A stretch of 64,000 nucleotides of DNA, from NCBI GenBank assembly GCA_029990175.1, contig JARKIP010000023.1, positions 25,997,501 through 26,061,500 of the forward strand, written 5' to 3'. Source of the DNA: Petunia secreta. Taxonomy: Eukaryota > Streptophyta > Magnoliopsida > Solanales > Solanaceae. Below the pieces are notes generated by a model that saw only the letters and a program-made list of their open reading frames with translations, ran no database searches and was not told the origin of the DNA. Shown here in pieces: positions 34,454 to 47,582 of the stretch. How positions within the stretch are numbered: the stretch's first letter is position 1; every line of letters begins with the position of its first letter. Position numbers and translations under genes: made by a program.

Positions 34454-35202
34454 TGGGAGTGTTAGGTATTCATATTTTTACCATGATATTTAGACTATTT
34501 GCTTCATTATTTATTAGCTCATGATGATACATTTTATTTTGTTGAGATATTCACATTCTTAATAAATTTATGGTGAATTCTGGTATCATATATAATGTTA
34601 ATATTTTGTGCACATTTGATTATTAAATTATTATTTTAAGACTTGTTGTCTTAAGTGTTGATGGTGTCTCATGTTGATGATGGAGACACATGAGGCATAT
34701 TGTTTATGCCATATATATTTTTTCTTGGCTGTTGCACATTATGGTTAGTTGCACATATTGGGCCTTAAAAATTATGATTTTCTGGTGAAGCACATGTTGT
34801 TTAGTTGCTCACATGTTGTAACAGAAAATTATGTTGTAGATTTTCTAATGGTGCGCATGTTGTTTTTTCGCCCAATGCTGTTTATGGAAAATCGTTTGTT
34901 GGACCGACAATGAAATAGTCTTGTTTTGGAGTCCATGTTGACTATTTCTTGCTACACTACCACACCCTAGATCAGTCAGCAAGACTTCAATGATTGTGAT
35001 CGTGGACTAGTCTTGTGTCGTTGATTGATGTAAGTACTGCTGCTTTTCGACATTGATAGTTTTGTTTGATTAGATCATGTTGGAAACAATGTTCCACCAC
35101 TATATGTTTGTGGCCACTGTCTATTTAGCCCGGAGTCATTTTATAAATAAATTTTTTCAAACTATTTTTAAATAATTAAGTTAATGTTGTCAAGTCGGAG
35201 AA
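34454..35202 (+). other. Copia II 3' non-coding region, copy B
   Basis: As 22221-22964 but with a 5-base gain (CATGATGATACATT against CATGACATT) near 34525 and one G-to-A change near 34625. Confidence 0.6.
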
Positions 35203-35649
35203 TGTTAGAATTATTTATTAAATATTAGACTTAACATTAACTTATTCGGTTTTATCAAAACGGGCTAATTGTAAATAGCTGGTGGACAATATACGGGCCA
35301 CATATTTGTGGATTTCATTGGTGGGCCTGTATTGTTTCTTTTATTAGGTGTGGGCTGACAGTAGTGTAGGCATGTTGTTAAACCTATGGGCCAATTATGG
35401 GTGGGCGCATTAGGTTAAGGCTTTTAAGATTATATATATTAGGCTAGGTCTGCTGTCCTGGCTTAACCTATTGTAGACAACTTCCCATTAAGCTGTCAGT
35501 TCTCATAAGCTCAAGGAGAGGAAAGACTTGGTCTTCGCTCGTTATGGTGTTGCCATGGCGGATAAAGGTATGCCCATTTACTCACATCCTTATTATGGTT
35601 ACTAGGTGTTCTTGATTTATGTGATTGTTTGTTTATAATTAATTCAACA
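35203..35649 (+). repeat. Copia II 3' LTR, copy B
   Basis: Virtually identical to 22965-23411. It is the only LTR of this copia copy. Confidence 0.92.
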
Positions 35650-35923
35650 ACTGAATCTTGAAAAAAGAGTTGGCGAATCATAAATAATCCATCACTAGCC
35701 CGATTCTGTTATATAAATATACATAGTATCTTTTTAATTTTTCTTTTTTAAGTGTAGATATACAAAAATTTGAGGCATCAAAGCCAGTGAGTTGAACCAA
35801 TTCGAAGTCTTGCTTATGTTTAACCTAAAATTGACTTAATAGATTAAGAAATTGAATTTTTTAATCAGGTAACAAGCAATATAATCGTATTAGAACTGGT
35901 ATAAAATTACCAATAAAAACATA
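35650..35923. other. Flank of copia II, copy B, no gene seen
   Basis: Same as 23412-23685 with one substitution (GATATACAA against GATACACAA). Confidence 0.5.
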
Positions 35924-36176
35924 CTCCCTCCGTCCCAATTTAGTTATCACTTTAGCAAAATGTGTTTGTCCCAAATTAGTTGTCACTTTAGGATTTCAAG
36001 GCTAAATTGATTAGTTATTTCCAATTATATCCCTATTAATTAAAAAAATTCTCAAAAAAAGTTAATGGTGAAATATTAAATAGGGATAAGATAGTAAAAT
36101 AAATACCATATTTAATGACTTTCTTAATGGGCGTGAAAAATCTTAAGCGACAACTCAAATAGGATGGAGGGAGCAG
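35924..36176. mobile_element. Stowaway-type MITE (copy B)
   Basis: CTCCCTCCGTCCC at the left, GGATGGAGGGAGCAG at the right, TA on both sides. Copied along with unit B, not a separate insertion. Confidence 0.85.
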
Positions 36177-37395
36177 TAATAGTAGAACTATCGAAGTTAA
36201 ACAAGCAAAACGACTTATCTGTGTACTCGAGAAACACAGACTTCAGTGATAGAACTTTATAAATTAATGGAACAAAGTATATCAGTAAGAGAGAGCATTT
36301 TTATTGCCTTTGAGTAAATATAAATGATAATAGTGATATGAATAAATATAAATGATAATAGTGATAATCAAATGTATACTTAAGGTAAATGAAGGATTTA
36401 TATAGCCATTATGAGCCTTGAAATAACCAGAATGATCTTCTAGGAGCTCTCAGTTGTGCACGTCTACCAAGTACCCAATAAAATGAAAAAAAGGTCACAA
36501 TGACTCCTCCAAGAAATACAGACATAATTACTCTAAAAAAGAAGACGAAGGGACATGCAATCAATTATCATTGCATGCTACTCCACTAAGCAGAACACGC
36601 ATGTAACTTGCATATTCAAAACTAGTGTCTTATTGGCTGTTGCAGTTTCCACTTCCCAAGCCGAATAGTATTAGGCCTTAGAAAGGGAGATTTTGATAAA
36701 AAAATATCTTTCAAGTCTTTAATTAAAAAAATAACCTTCAAGCTTTTAAAAATTAGGTAAATGACCTCCTCCTATTTAATCATGTTTAAGGCTTAATTAG
36801 ACCAAAAAAATAACAAGACGATCCAACCCCCAAATTCCAAATATTACACTTTGGCACATACCCAAAGAAATAAAAATCCACCCCCCCAAATATCCCACCC
36901 AGAATTCCCCCCCGCCCTCATCATCTTCTTCTCAAGCTCGTTCATTGGCTTCTTCTTCAGCTGAACGTCGTTCCAGGCCCCAAATTCATACAATTTTATT
37001 CTGTAGATATTACAAATCCAATTCACATCTTCAATTTGTCCTCATTTCGTGATTTCTGGTCATGGGAAAGTTTTAAAATTTTCAATTTTTGTCTTTTTCA
37101 AAATCTCCATTCTATCAATTGTGGTGTGTGCATTGACATCTAATTGGGTTGGTATCAGCTTCTTCTTGGTATACGAGGTGTTTTATTGAGCTGGTAAGCT
37201 GCTTTATGATCTCCGCCATTGTTCTTGTTCCATTATAACTCTGCTTTAGTTCATCAACCTTTTGGAGTATATTGTCAGCTTGTCCATTTATCTGCAAATA
37301 GAGGTGTTATGGGGGATATGCAGTAGTGGGTGCTGATTTCTTTAGAAAATGGGTAGACGACTACATGTTGGTCTTGGCTTTCTAATTCTAGTGCA
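36177..37395. other. Probable 5' region of a decayed MULE, copy B
   Basis: Same as 23939-25156, with one extra A in an A run near 36490. No gene seen. Confidence 0.4.
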
Positions 37396-38004
37396 ATGGT
37401 ACCTATTCCATTGAAATTGGAGGGTACATTTGACGAGTTGATTGATATCGTCATTGAATAGAGACAATTAACTTGTGATCAAGGCAATGTATCCATTAGT
37501 TATATGCTCGGTGCTGCGTCTACGAGGGAGAAAATAGCTCCTTTATTCATTAAGAATGACAGTGATATGCGCATATACCTCCTAGATATACATGGTAATG
37601 GAAGTAAGCCTATTATTTATATTTTGATGGTCGAGAGATCCGCCCCAGCTTCAAATGTTGTTGCAACATCTCCTCTAGCAGTTGATGATGATCAACTGGA
37701 AGATTTTTCTAGGCCTGTGGTTAAGGATAGTATTGTTTATACAGCGATTGTGGATAAAGAGGAGAGTACCGGCAATGATGAAAGTGATGAACCAGGGCAT
37801 GAGGGGCCTGCTGAAATGGAGATCGATGTTTTTAGGGGGTCTGCTGGAATAGAGTCCAATAATATTCTTAATGATGACACAAGTTTTTATAAGGGAAAAT
37901 CATTCTTAAACAAGAATGAGTTGGTTTTCTCATTGAAGTTAGCGGCGATTAAGGAAAAAAATTCATACATCCATTTCTCATTGGACTCCCTTTCAACGTG
38001 CTAA
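37396..38004 (+). pseudogene. MULE transposase N-terminal relic, copy B
   Basis: Identical by eye to 25157-25765, including the in-frame TAG (37459-37461) and the open part 37504-38004 with the Y-K-G-K-S-F-L-N-K-N-E-L motif. The inactivation therefore predates the duplication. Confidence 0.65.
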
Positions 38005-39120
38005 TGAAAAAAGAAATTCATACATGCAGTTGATTGCTTATTTTTTATTTTTATGTATTTCTTGGCTTGGATTGAAGTAGCACGAATTAGTAGCAATAAA
38101 TTGCTGAAAAATCAGTTGAAGAGATATGATTAAACCATAATTAGATACTGTGTTGAAGCTTTTATTATCAGTTTAAAGTGCTTTGACAATGACAATCAAA
38201 TCTGATTTGTAATAGGAATATGTCTTATTCACTATCAATAATCTTAAACATTATGATGTTGAATGGATAATAAAAGTTATGGTTATTGGTATAGGAAAAA
38301 TAATAAATATAATAACGATAATTGACGACAATGTAACATTCCTCTATATATTATACTTGCGTTATGATTAATAAATTTTTAAGGGACAACAACACTAGGC
38401 GGTACTTCTTAATAAAGATGTTGAAGATTGAAAGATTCTTTCGAAGTATACAAATGCTATTAAATCATAAACGGCGCGTGTCGCTCAACCTATCTATCTA
38501 CGAACAAGGAGCCGGAGTTATCTTTTACCAATAATACTACATTTAAGAAATTGTATAGCCACACCAAGACGGGAAAACTGCCAAAGAGAGCTTATCTGAC
38601 ATATACCTTGCTTGGCACCCTTAATAACAAATACAAATTATGAGCTTATCTGACATATACGTTGCCTGGTACCCTCAGTAACAGAGACAAATTAGGGGAG
38701 CTAGATTAGATTCATAGAGTTGATTTAAACTCTACCATGGTGACTTAAAAATGTCTTTGAAGAAAATACGGCTGTTGTTTCCGGTTAATATTCATTCATT
38801 TTTATTTGTTATATTGAGTTCAAATTGTGCTTTACACCCCAGTCCGTCTGTTACTTGTTGTTTATTCCCTCTAATTTCATAACTTATCTTTCATTTTTAT
38901 TCCCTCAGTTATGCAGTCCTACATTTCTTTTTTCTCTATGCAATTTAAACGTTAGCTTATTCTTCATTTGGTATCTGTTTGTTGTTTCCCTTTAACTCTT
39001 TGTAATGTTATATGAATTACAGCCTTATATTCCATTAATCTTGATGGCCCATATTGATAGATTTTCTAGATTAATTTGTTTCAGCATATTATCCTTCTGC
39101 ACCCTTATGCTTAATTAAAG
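38005..39120. other. Non-coding stretch, copy B
   Basis: As 25766-26881, with the 54-bp duplication at 38588-38695 and one A-to-G change near 38573. Confidence 0.5.
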
Positions 39121-41699
39121 TAAAGCGACCTTAGGTAGTTGTTTCGAGAGTTAGGACTCCGATTGGCATGTCGACAGTTTTAAAAGCTTTGGAAGATCTA
39201 TTAGGACTTGTCAGTAATATTTGAGTTAAATCGGACCCCGTTTGGTAGGTATTGAAAGAAGGTTTCTGTTTCCGTTATTGGTAAACTTAAAAAGAGGTTT
39301 TCGAGCTCGATTTTGGAGAATGAGCACCGATTCGAAATTCGAAATCGTCGTAGGTTTGTATGGTCATTTGTGACCTGTGCGAACTTTTAGAAGTAAATTT
39401 CGAGGTCGTTCGGATAGTTTCTGCTAAAGTTCCAAAAATTAAGAATTTGATCTCTTTCCGTTTAATTCGCATCTTGAGTTTCGAGAATCCGAATCGAGAT
39501 CCGCCTTAGCGAGTACGTCACATAAATTTTGCATAGCTTGCTTAAAAAATTTGGGATCATTCCGAGTTTAATAAGGTTTCGTTTTAATTTTTGTCACGAT
39601 GGCAAGTTTTCAAAAAAAAGAAAAGAAAGATAAAGAAGAAAAAAAACCAAAAAAAAGGGAAAAGGAAAAGATAGGCGGTGGGTAAGGCGCTTACAGTAAA
39701 CAAACAGAAACAAGAAACAAAAAGAGAAAACGCAAAGAGAAAAAAAGGCATAAAAGAGAGAAAGGAAAGGAATAGGAGAAGGAATAAAATAGAATTTTAA
39801 TCCCGAAATATCCAGGTAATGATGTTAATTCATTATTCTAGTTTATGATATCCGTTTGTATTTATTTTAGCGCTAGAAATCGAGATCTTAGACATCATTT
39901 TTATAAGTTAAATTAATAGTTTAAAGGGTTAATTGGACCCCGATAATGGAATTGATTATATATTTGAACTCAAGGAGGCATCCCATAAATGTAATTTATT
40001 TAGGGTTTGGTTATGTGATTTTGAACCATGTACATAGGCCTAGACTGCGTATCACGTATGCAAATCGGGTGTCAGGTTCCTAATCGGATTGTTCTAAGAC
40101 GTAAGGAATGAAGCCTTTAGCCTTATTTGACATATTTTTCTGCTTATTGAATAGAGCAGGATTGTTTGACAGTGAATCCAAAGGATAAAGTGGTTGTTGA
40201 GTAACAGTGCTAACTTTGGAACAGGGTAAGTGATTATATCCACTTCTTTGATGGCCTTTGGCCTTGTGGATATTCTACCACCTGTTCCTTATGTGTGTAG
40301 CTGCCGATAGGCGTACTTATTACGCCTTTGCTTTAGATTTACATTGTTTATTATATGTTATGCCATGTTGTTGGTATTGCATTGAGTATTGAAGCATTGT
40401 ACTCTGGTTGTGAGCTTGACATATACTTCCCGGTAGTCGATGAGAGTTCCGCACCGGTGAAGGGTTATTATTGCATATACTTCCCGGTAGTCGATGAGAG
40501 TCCCGTGCCGGTGAAGGGTTATTATTGCATATATCTCTTGGTAGACGATTAGAGACCCGCGTTGGAGATAGAGTTCGGCACATGTGACCCCATTGCATCA
40601 TCATACATTCATTTCATATCTTTATATGTATTTTGTGAGCTGTATGGATTTGTTGCATTGATTATCGGTGAATGATTTATCTGGTTGACTGTTATGGCTT
40701 ATGTTTTCCAGGAGTAGGACTATTCCGCTCCTATTTGTCATATACTGAATCCAGGACATTTCTGCCTCAGCTTTATATTATATTGGGTGCAAAAGTATTC
40801 CGCCCAGGAGAAGGAGTACTCCACTCCAGTTGGTCATATACTGAGTGCAGGAGTATTACGCCTCAGCTTTATATTATATCGTGTGAAGGACTATTCCGCC
40901 CGAGGAGTAGGAGTATTCCATTCCTATTGGTCATATACTGAGTGCAGGAGTATTCTGCCTCAACTTTATATTATATCGGGTGCAGGAGTATTCTGCCTCA
41001 GGAGTAGGAGTATTCCGCTCCAGTTGGTTATTTGATTGTATTCCCCTCGAATGCAGGAGTATTTTGCTTCGGGACGGAATTAATGTGACCCTATTTCATA
41101 ATATTTCATTTCATTTCATTTCATACCATTGTGTATGTTGATTTGATGTACATGACTGCTTCCCTGATTATATGTGCATTGCTTATTTTGTTTGTTGTTG
41201 TTTGATTCTGTTTCCCTGGCTAGTGTAGATATTTTTCGAGGCCAAGAGTTTGTCCTCACTTACTGAATCTTTATAACTCACTCCCTATCTGTTTCGTTTG
41301 TTATCTTTTTGTTTCGACAGATTCTGTTCCAGGACCCACCACGTATCATGAGTGAGGAGCAGGATGTATTCAGTTGTCTATGGTGAGCCATGAGTGAGGA
41401 GCAGGATGTATTCAGTTGTCTATGGTGAGCCAGCTTGTTCTTTGAGGCCACCAGCTGTAGATATTGTAGTTTATCTTATTTTAGCTAGCTTGTTCTTTGG
41501 GTAGTTAGTTGTATTATTCAGACAGCTTGTATATATGTCTGTCTTTAGGAATAGTCTTGTGTTGTTAAGGTTAGATTTCTTTTGTTCTCGAAATAATTAT
41601 ACGCCATTTATATCGATTCAGTTAATAGGGTTCGCTCGAAAGGTCTAGGAGAGATGGTCGGGTGCTCACACAGCCTAGCCTAAAATTCAGGTCGCGTCA
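39121..41699 (+). mobile_element. Solo LTR of the large-LTR gypsy-type family, plus strand (copy B)
   Basis: Copy of 26882-29461 with about eight single-base differences and a one-base shorter A run near 39650. It contains the 54-bp motif copies (40414-40550), the 38-bp array (40702-41073) and the exact 42-bp duplication (41347-41430). Confidence 0.8.
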
Positions 41700-42565
41700 C
41701 AAAAACATGTTAATATATTATTCTTGAGAAATGAAATAGTGCAGCCATGATGCTTAAATCCTAGGTTCACCTATGCAATATGAAATTATGGATGAAATTA
41801 ATAGTGCACTTTTTTACAATTGGTTTTAAAGAAAACGACACCCATTATGTTACTAAGAAACTTAGATCCATCAAGTGTCTTATTTAATTATACAAGGATG
41901 GTAGGCAGAGGTTTGGACTACAACTTCATATATGGAAAATCGAGATGAGTCAATGTGCTTCTACCATGTGTTTATTTTGAGAATTCAACTTTCACCCCAG
42001 AAAATAAAGGTTACCATTCTAAATTTGTCAAAAGATAATTTTTGGTGTGCTTATGTTTTGCAATGACAATAAATAAAGTATATGGGCAAACAATTCCAAA
42101 TGTCGGGCTATATTCACCAGGGATATCAATATTTATAACAAGTGTTATGGTCATGATGGAGCATTCAAAGCATCACAAGGAAACGTAATATAACATCGTC
42201 TACAAAGAAGTATTAGTTAACATATAATCACATCACGTTTTACTATAGTATAAGTACATCCACTTAGTAACTTAACTAAATTAATCTTATTCTTTCATAA
42301 TTAGAGGACGTAGCTGAATCCTTTCGAGTTCAAGTATTATGTTAATGTAATAACTATTTTTACAATATTTTAAGATTGTGCATTTTTTCCACATCACCTT
42401 TTGTGTTTATATGCATAATTTTCCAACAATTAAGTTTTTTTATCCCATAACAAACACCAACAACATAAATATCTAAAGCACAAATTTGCGTGACTAAACA
42501 TGTACAATTTTTAACTTGGAATGCACGTATATAGAAACTAGCAAAATAGAAGGAGGAAAAAGGAA
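41700..42565. other. Non-coding end of unit B
   Basis: Same as 29462-30327. No gene seen. Confidence 0.5.
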
Positions 42566-42568
42566 TAT

Positions 42569-42961
42569 TCATATTTTGATGCAAGTTGGCGTGATGCCCA
42601 AAAATATTGGTTGGCGTAACTCGATTGTAAGGTTAAGCTGTCCACTTTGTTTAATTTGACCAAAAATAATTGTTACTCTTTGTAACAACATATACCAACA
42701 TCCAGCTTCCCTGTTAGCTTTTTGCCAGTTAGATTATACTAAAATATTCAATAGAATACTAGTGGATCAAAAGATTGTATCACTCTTATTACTTTTCAGA
42801 TTGATGTTTAATTTTTTTTTTTCCAATTCTATATTAAGTATACATTAGAAAATTCAAAGTCAAATGTTAAGCGAACATATGAAGTAAATTCATCATTTAC
42901 AGTCGGTACCATTCTTTGAAATAAGGACATTACCATTCTAGTATACATTGTCGACAAGTAA
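42569..42961. other. Flank of the duplication, loosely paralogous to 15973-16200
   Basis: Shares TTTGTAACAACATATA, CCAACATCCAGCT and TGCCAGTTAGAT in the same order with 16079-16145. No coding frame. Confidence 0.5.
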
Positions 42962-43674
42962 TGTAGCGACCCCCTCGGGAGGACGCTACTCAACAAAATT
43001 AATCTAATACTTATTATATTTCATAACATAAGTTCAAGGTGTTGAGATAGATATTTAGTGAAACAAGTGTAATACACAGTCATTCTAATATATCAGTGAA
43101 GATAGGCCAATTCGAGCAAGAGGTTACAAAATTCAAGTTTCAACATATTGATATCAAGACTCAATGATCATTTTGAGTGTCATATGAAAATGTGACATAT
43201 GAATCAAGTACAAATCTCAAATCTCTAAAACATAAGGATGTTTATGCAAATGTGATCTTCATGATAGCTTTCAAAAATTCTACTTCATATGGCCTTCCTC
43301 AATTCTCTTCTGGCACGTCACCTACGATAGTAACAAACTATCGCTAAGCATAAAGCTTAGTGGCACATAAACTTTGGGTTTGGAGCAATTGAATTCTCCA
43401 ACTCCCGTCTAAATAAATAGATCAATATCAATATCAAAGTTGCATCAATTCATCATTTCTAACTTTACATATTAACAAATAAACTACAAGTCAAAGTAGC
43501 TCAGACAAAATCAAAATATCAAACCATGAAGTAACTCAAGATAGAAATATTCATAATCTCAAGTGTCAAGAATGTTTGCAAAGCAAATTCAAGATAATCC
43601 ATCCATAGATAATTCCTTTTATTTTCGCCCAACATATACGTCATGCATACATCATGCAATCACATCAAGCATAA

Positions 43675-43785
43675 TCAAGAAGGACCGAACCCCTATAACA
43701 AGAAGGACCAAAGCCCTGAATCTAGAAGGACCGAAGCCCTAAATCAAGTAGGACCGAAGCCCTGAATCAAGAGAATCAAGAAGCA
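43675..43785. repeat. Short tandem array, unit about 25 bp
   Basis: Four worn copies of AGAAGGACCGAAGCCCTAAA-like sequence inside the chromovirus LTR. Confidence 0.8.
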
Positions 43786-45104
43786 TATGAAAATGGCTTT
43801 ACAATTCATACTTAAGATGGAAAATGTCCATATTTAAGATGAATTGCAAATCCAAAGTCGAAATGGGTCAAGATCCGAATAATATCAAGAGGCATAGCCA
43901 CCAAGAGTGACAAAGTTATAATCACAAGAAGGACAAAGTCCTAACAAGAATGAAAGAACACTCAAGCAGTCCATATGTGTGGGCTTGTTAATTAAACTTT
44001 CTTTTGCTTCCCATAATATCAAACAATAAATACATGACAAAGATAATTGTAGGAGGGTCCAAGCAATCTAAAATACTCTTAGCAAGATTAATTGAAAATA
44101 ACTTCAAAGTTTATGTGCAAACCTAGAGCTTTAGTGTTTCTAAAGCTCAAACAACATCGAGGAAGCCAAATTTTCTAAGAAAACAATCAAACTATCTTGT
44201 CTCCCTAGCTTGAATATGTATCCCATATACCTTAAATACACAATCAAGTACTATTTAAGCTCTACAAACTCAATATAATGGAAGTAAACTATGGAAAATA
44301 TCGAAAGTGAATCCAATTGGTAAAAATCATCCCAATTTTAAAAACTAAACAATCTGGGCAGCAACATGCCTTCCTTTACAGCCCCATTTTGGTAAAGTAG
44401 AAAGCAAAATTAGGTTTTCTTGTAAACAAAGAACTTTTAGATAAATAATATTTCTTTCCAAAATATTTTGAATTATCTAAATTGGAGTTTCATATCAAAA
44501 GTTATATTTAAAATTAAAAGGGTTGTATAGTGTAAAAATAGAACTAAACATGCAGTGTCTTGAATCTTACTTTCGGTGTAGTAAATAGCAGAATTAGATT
44601 TTTCCATAATCATTAAAGTTATATATCTATAAGTTATATGCTTACAGAACTTTAAACCACCTAAATCGGACTTTTGACTAAAAATTTATGCTAAAAATAC
44701 CAAGGCTGCAGAGTATGAAAATGGGAGTTTAAAGAAAACTTACCACAAAACAAAGTACCACTCTTGATTCAACCAAAAGAAAACTATGTTGATGATCTAA
44801 TGGAAGGCTAAAAGATTTTCATGCAATAGTTTGAGAGAAGAAAAAAAGAGTTTCATCTAAGGAAATTGTTTCTAGCCAAAAAGAAAGAGAATAACAAGTA
44901 GTAGTGAAGAGTAGTACACTTGTCTTCATGTATGAAACCATTTCAACACAGGAATTTTCTTTGGATAATTGGCTTCTTCCATGGAATGACATTTAACTAA
45001 CATGTATTGGATGCTACTATTATTATCTTTAACATATTTAGAAATTAGGAAGTATGACATGTTTAAATAATGACCCTCATTATTTTGGCTATGTATAGAA
45101 TACA

Positions 45105-47337
45105 TGTTGAACCCCAAAAATTACCCCGAAGAGGATAAATTTCGGAATATCGACTGAATAGACTAACTCTTTTGGAGTTTTTGGAGTCGCCACCCAATTT
45201 AAGGAAAACAGGGAACCAAATTAACAAATGCGTGCAAAACTCCATTTTAGAAAAAGACAGTCTTTTCAGAGATTCTAAGTAAGAGGTTTTGCTAATCTCG
45301 AAAGAAGGTTTTTAAGGCACTTTCGAAATTCCGTAAAATACTGCTAATCCGACAGGTTTCAAAAATATTTGCAAAATATGCTTTTCTAAAAAAATTATCT
45401 AAAAATAATTCATTGAAATAAACTTGTTTATGAAAAATATTTAATTTGCACGCATTTTGCTAAATGGCCCCAGTTTGCAATAAATCAAATAACGACTTCA
45501 AATTAAAAGGCAATGAACATAAAGTAAAGGAATATGCAAACAATCAGATATTATTGATAAATAAATATTTTACGCATTTATTTACATAAATATCTCTAAG
45601 GAAAGAAAGGCAAAGTTAAAGATAAAATCCGGGAAAATTGATCAACTCGCGGGAGCCTTGAATTTTCTAAAATTCCTAAGTCTTATTTCTTGAATGCTCG
45701 AGCCCGAGCTCGATCCCAAATGACTTCAAGTCAATGCATATTCCCATTTGTAAGTTAGCCAAACTAGTCCACAAATTGTTCGTGCCAAAATGTATCTTGC
45801 AAAAACATGGAAATGAAATTGGATTAGTACGACAATAAAGTGTAATAACTAATGAAAATAAAATAATAATAATGATAAAATATATAATAATAATAATAAT
45901 ACTAATAAAATAATAATAATAGTAAGGGGGTTTTATTTTGCAAAATTTAGGCTCAGGTTTGTATGGCGCGTCATGTAGAGGCTCAGGATGTTGGTACAGT
46001 TGCAAACACGCCGGCCGATCGTGTTGCCATGCCAAGTACCAATTCCGTTACTCTATTCAACTTGCTTTGCGTTAAAGTGCATACATTCATCATCGCCTTT
46101 TGCTTTAAGGACATGGGGACCGGACCGTTCATCATGTTCAAATCAATCCCGAGGCCTCAATACGTGTATATGTATTTTTTCATTGGCCAAAACGGTGTAG
46201 TATCAGTTCGAATCAGTCCGTAAATCCTCAAATTAAATATTTTTTTCATAGGCCAGTTAGCGTAGTATCTGTCCAAATCGGTCCAATATCCCATAATGGA
46301 TAAAACTTATCCAAAATGGATCCCTGCACTCAGAAAATCCAGTCAATGAAAATAACAGCAGCTTCAATTTTATTAAAACAGCAGGACAATGAACAAAGCC
46401 AACGATGTGCAGATATACATCAACAGTAGCAAGAACAATGGTAGATAATAGTAACAAAAGCCAAGAAAACTGTAGAACTCAGATCAAAGTACGAAAAACC
46501 CAATAGTCAATCACGACACTTCAAACAGTCGGCGAATGGTAACATTAATCGGAATCAAGACACCCAGAATCAGCAAGGAAAATCCTTCAAGACTTCGAAT
46601 GGGCCAAATACAATGGCTAATAGAAATGGATCAAACAAAGATTTGCAGCGTACATGAGCAAACAAAAAAAATGATTCTCCGGTGAGGCAAACGGCAACAG
46701 TGCATAAATCGAGTAAACGGACGGAGGAGGAGCAACGCCGATTCGGTGGCGTCGCTACAACTCCCCCATTCCCCTTTCTATTTCGATCCAACCACAAGAA
46801 CAGAGAACAATGACCACCAACGACGATAACAATGACAGATCTGAGAGAATAGAGGACGGACGGAGAAGAAAAGTCCTCAGGTGACGGATATTTCCAGTTG
46901 AAACTCCGGCGGTGGTGGTGGTGGCGTTTTGCCACTGCTCTCTGCCTGTCTCGATTTCCATCTCACTGGTATTGTATCGCTCTACAGAATTTCGGGGTGT
47001 GTGGATGGTGTATATGTGATGTTTTTTTGTGTGGGTGTGTTATTGCAAAGGGGGAAAGAAGATCTGATTTTGTTGTCATGGAGTGAAGATGATGAATAAT
47101 GAATGGTGTCCTAGGGTTTTGGGATAAGGGTATATATATAGGTGAGGGGTAGGGTTTTAGAATTGGGCTAGGAAAATGGGGAAATGCCTATTGCATAAAT
47201 AAACTAAGACTTAAAATGAAGAACGATTGCGGCCTTTTTCGTTAAAATTACGAATTTAATTTATTCTAAAAATTAGCCTTATTTTAAACATAATTAGACG
47301 TTAATTGAAAATTCCGGGAGAAAATTGGGTGTCAACA
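45105..47337 (-). mobile_element. Solo Ogre-type LTR with perfect target duplication
   Basis: Minus strand: starts TGTTGACACCCAATTTTCTC at 47337, ends GGGGTTCAACA at 45105. It is flanked on both sides by ATACA (45100-45104 and 47338-47342), with no internal region, so it is a solo LTR left by LTR-LTR recombination. It is related to Ogre LTR 2: the TTTAGGCTCAGGTTTGTATG block at 45947 matches 8866, and CGTGTTGCCATGCCAAGTAC at 46020 matches 8937. Minus-strand frames of up to 121 codons inside carry no recognisable domain. Confidence 0.9.
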
Positions 47338-47539
47338 ATACACCCCATGACTCTCAACAAGATACTTTCTAGTCTCTAATATTTCAATAACTTAGCGCAC
47401 ATTTCTCGATTTAGAAAGATTTTATCGTCAAGTCAAATAAGAAATTCCCACTAGCCAGAACAATTAAGTTCAATATAACAAGAGAAGGTTTAATTAAAAA
47501 AATCACATAACAAGTTTAATAGATTTGGGGCGTTACAAC

Positions 47540-47551
47540 TCTCTCCCCCGT
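47540..47551 (-). other. Chromovirus polypurine tract
   Basis: The minus strand reads CGGGGGAGAGAG, two bases before the LTR start. Confidence 0.75.
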
Positions 47552-47582
47552 AAGAAAATTTTGACTCGAAATTTACCTTATA

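Larger units (their letters stand above)
30328..42565 (+). repeat. Tandem segmental duplication, unit B (12,238 bp)
   Basis: Direct copy of 18095-30327. After it (42566-42568, TAT) the sequence departs into TCATATTTTGATGC. The same TAT stands at 18095-18097 and 30328-30330, a 3-bp microhomology. Visible indels against A: +5 bases near 34525, +1 A near 36490, -1 A near 39650. Confidence 0.95.
42962..47537 (-). repeat. Chromovirus 3' LTR (about 2338 bp without the nested LTR)
   Basis: It starts TGTAACGCCCC at 47537 (minus), right after the purine tract, and ends GGGTCGCTACA at 42962. Removing the nested solo LTR (45105-47337) and one ATACA leaves about 2.34 kb. It carries a short array (AGAAGGACCGAAGCCCT-type) at 43675-43785. 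Confidence 0.75.

Noticed and set aside
46570..46935. A 121-codon minus frame in the solo LTR
   Set aside because: Lies wholly within a solo LTR with target duplication and matches no family I recognise.
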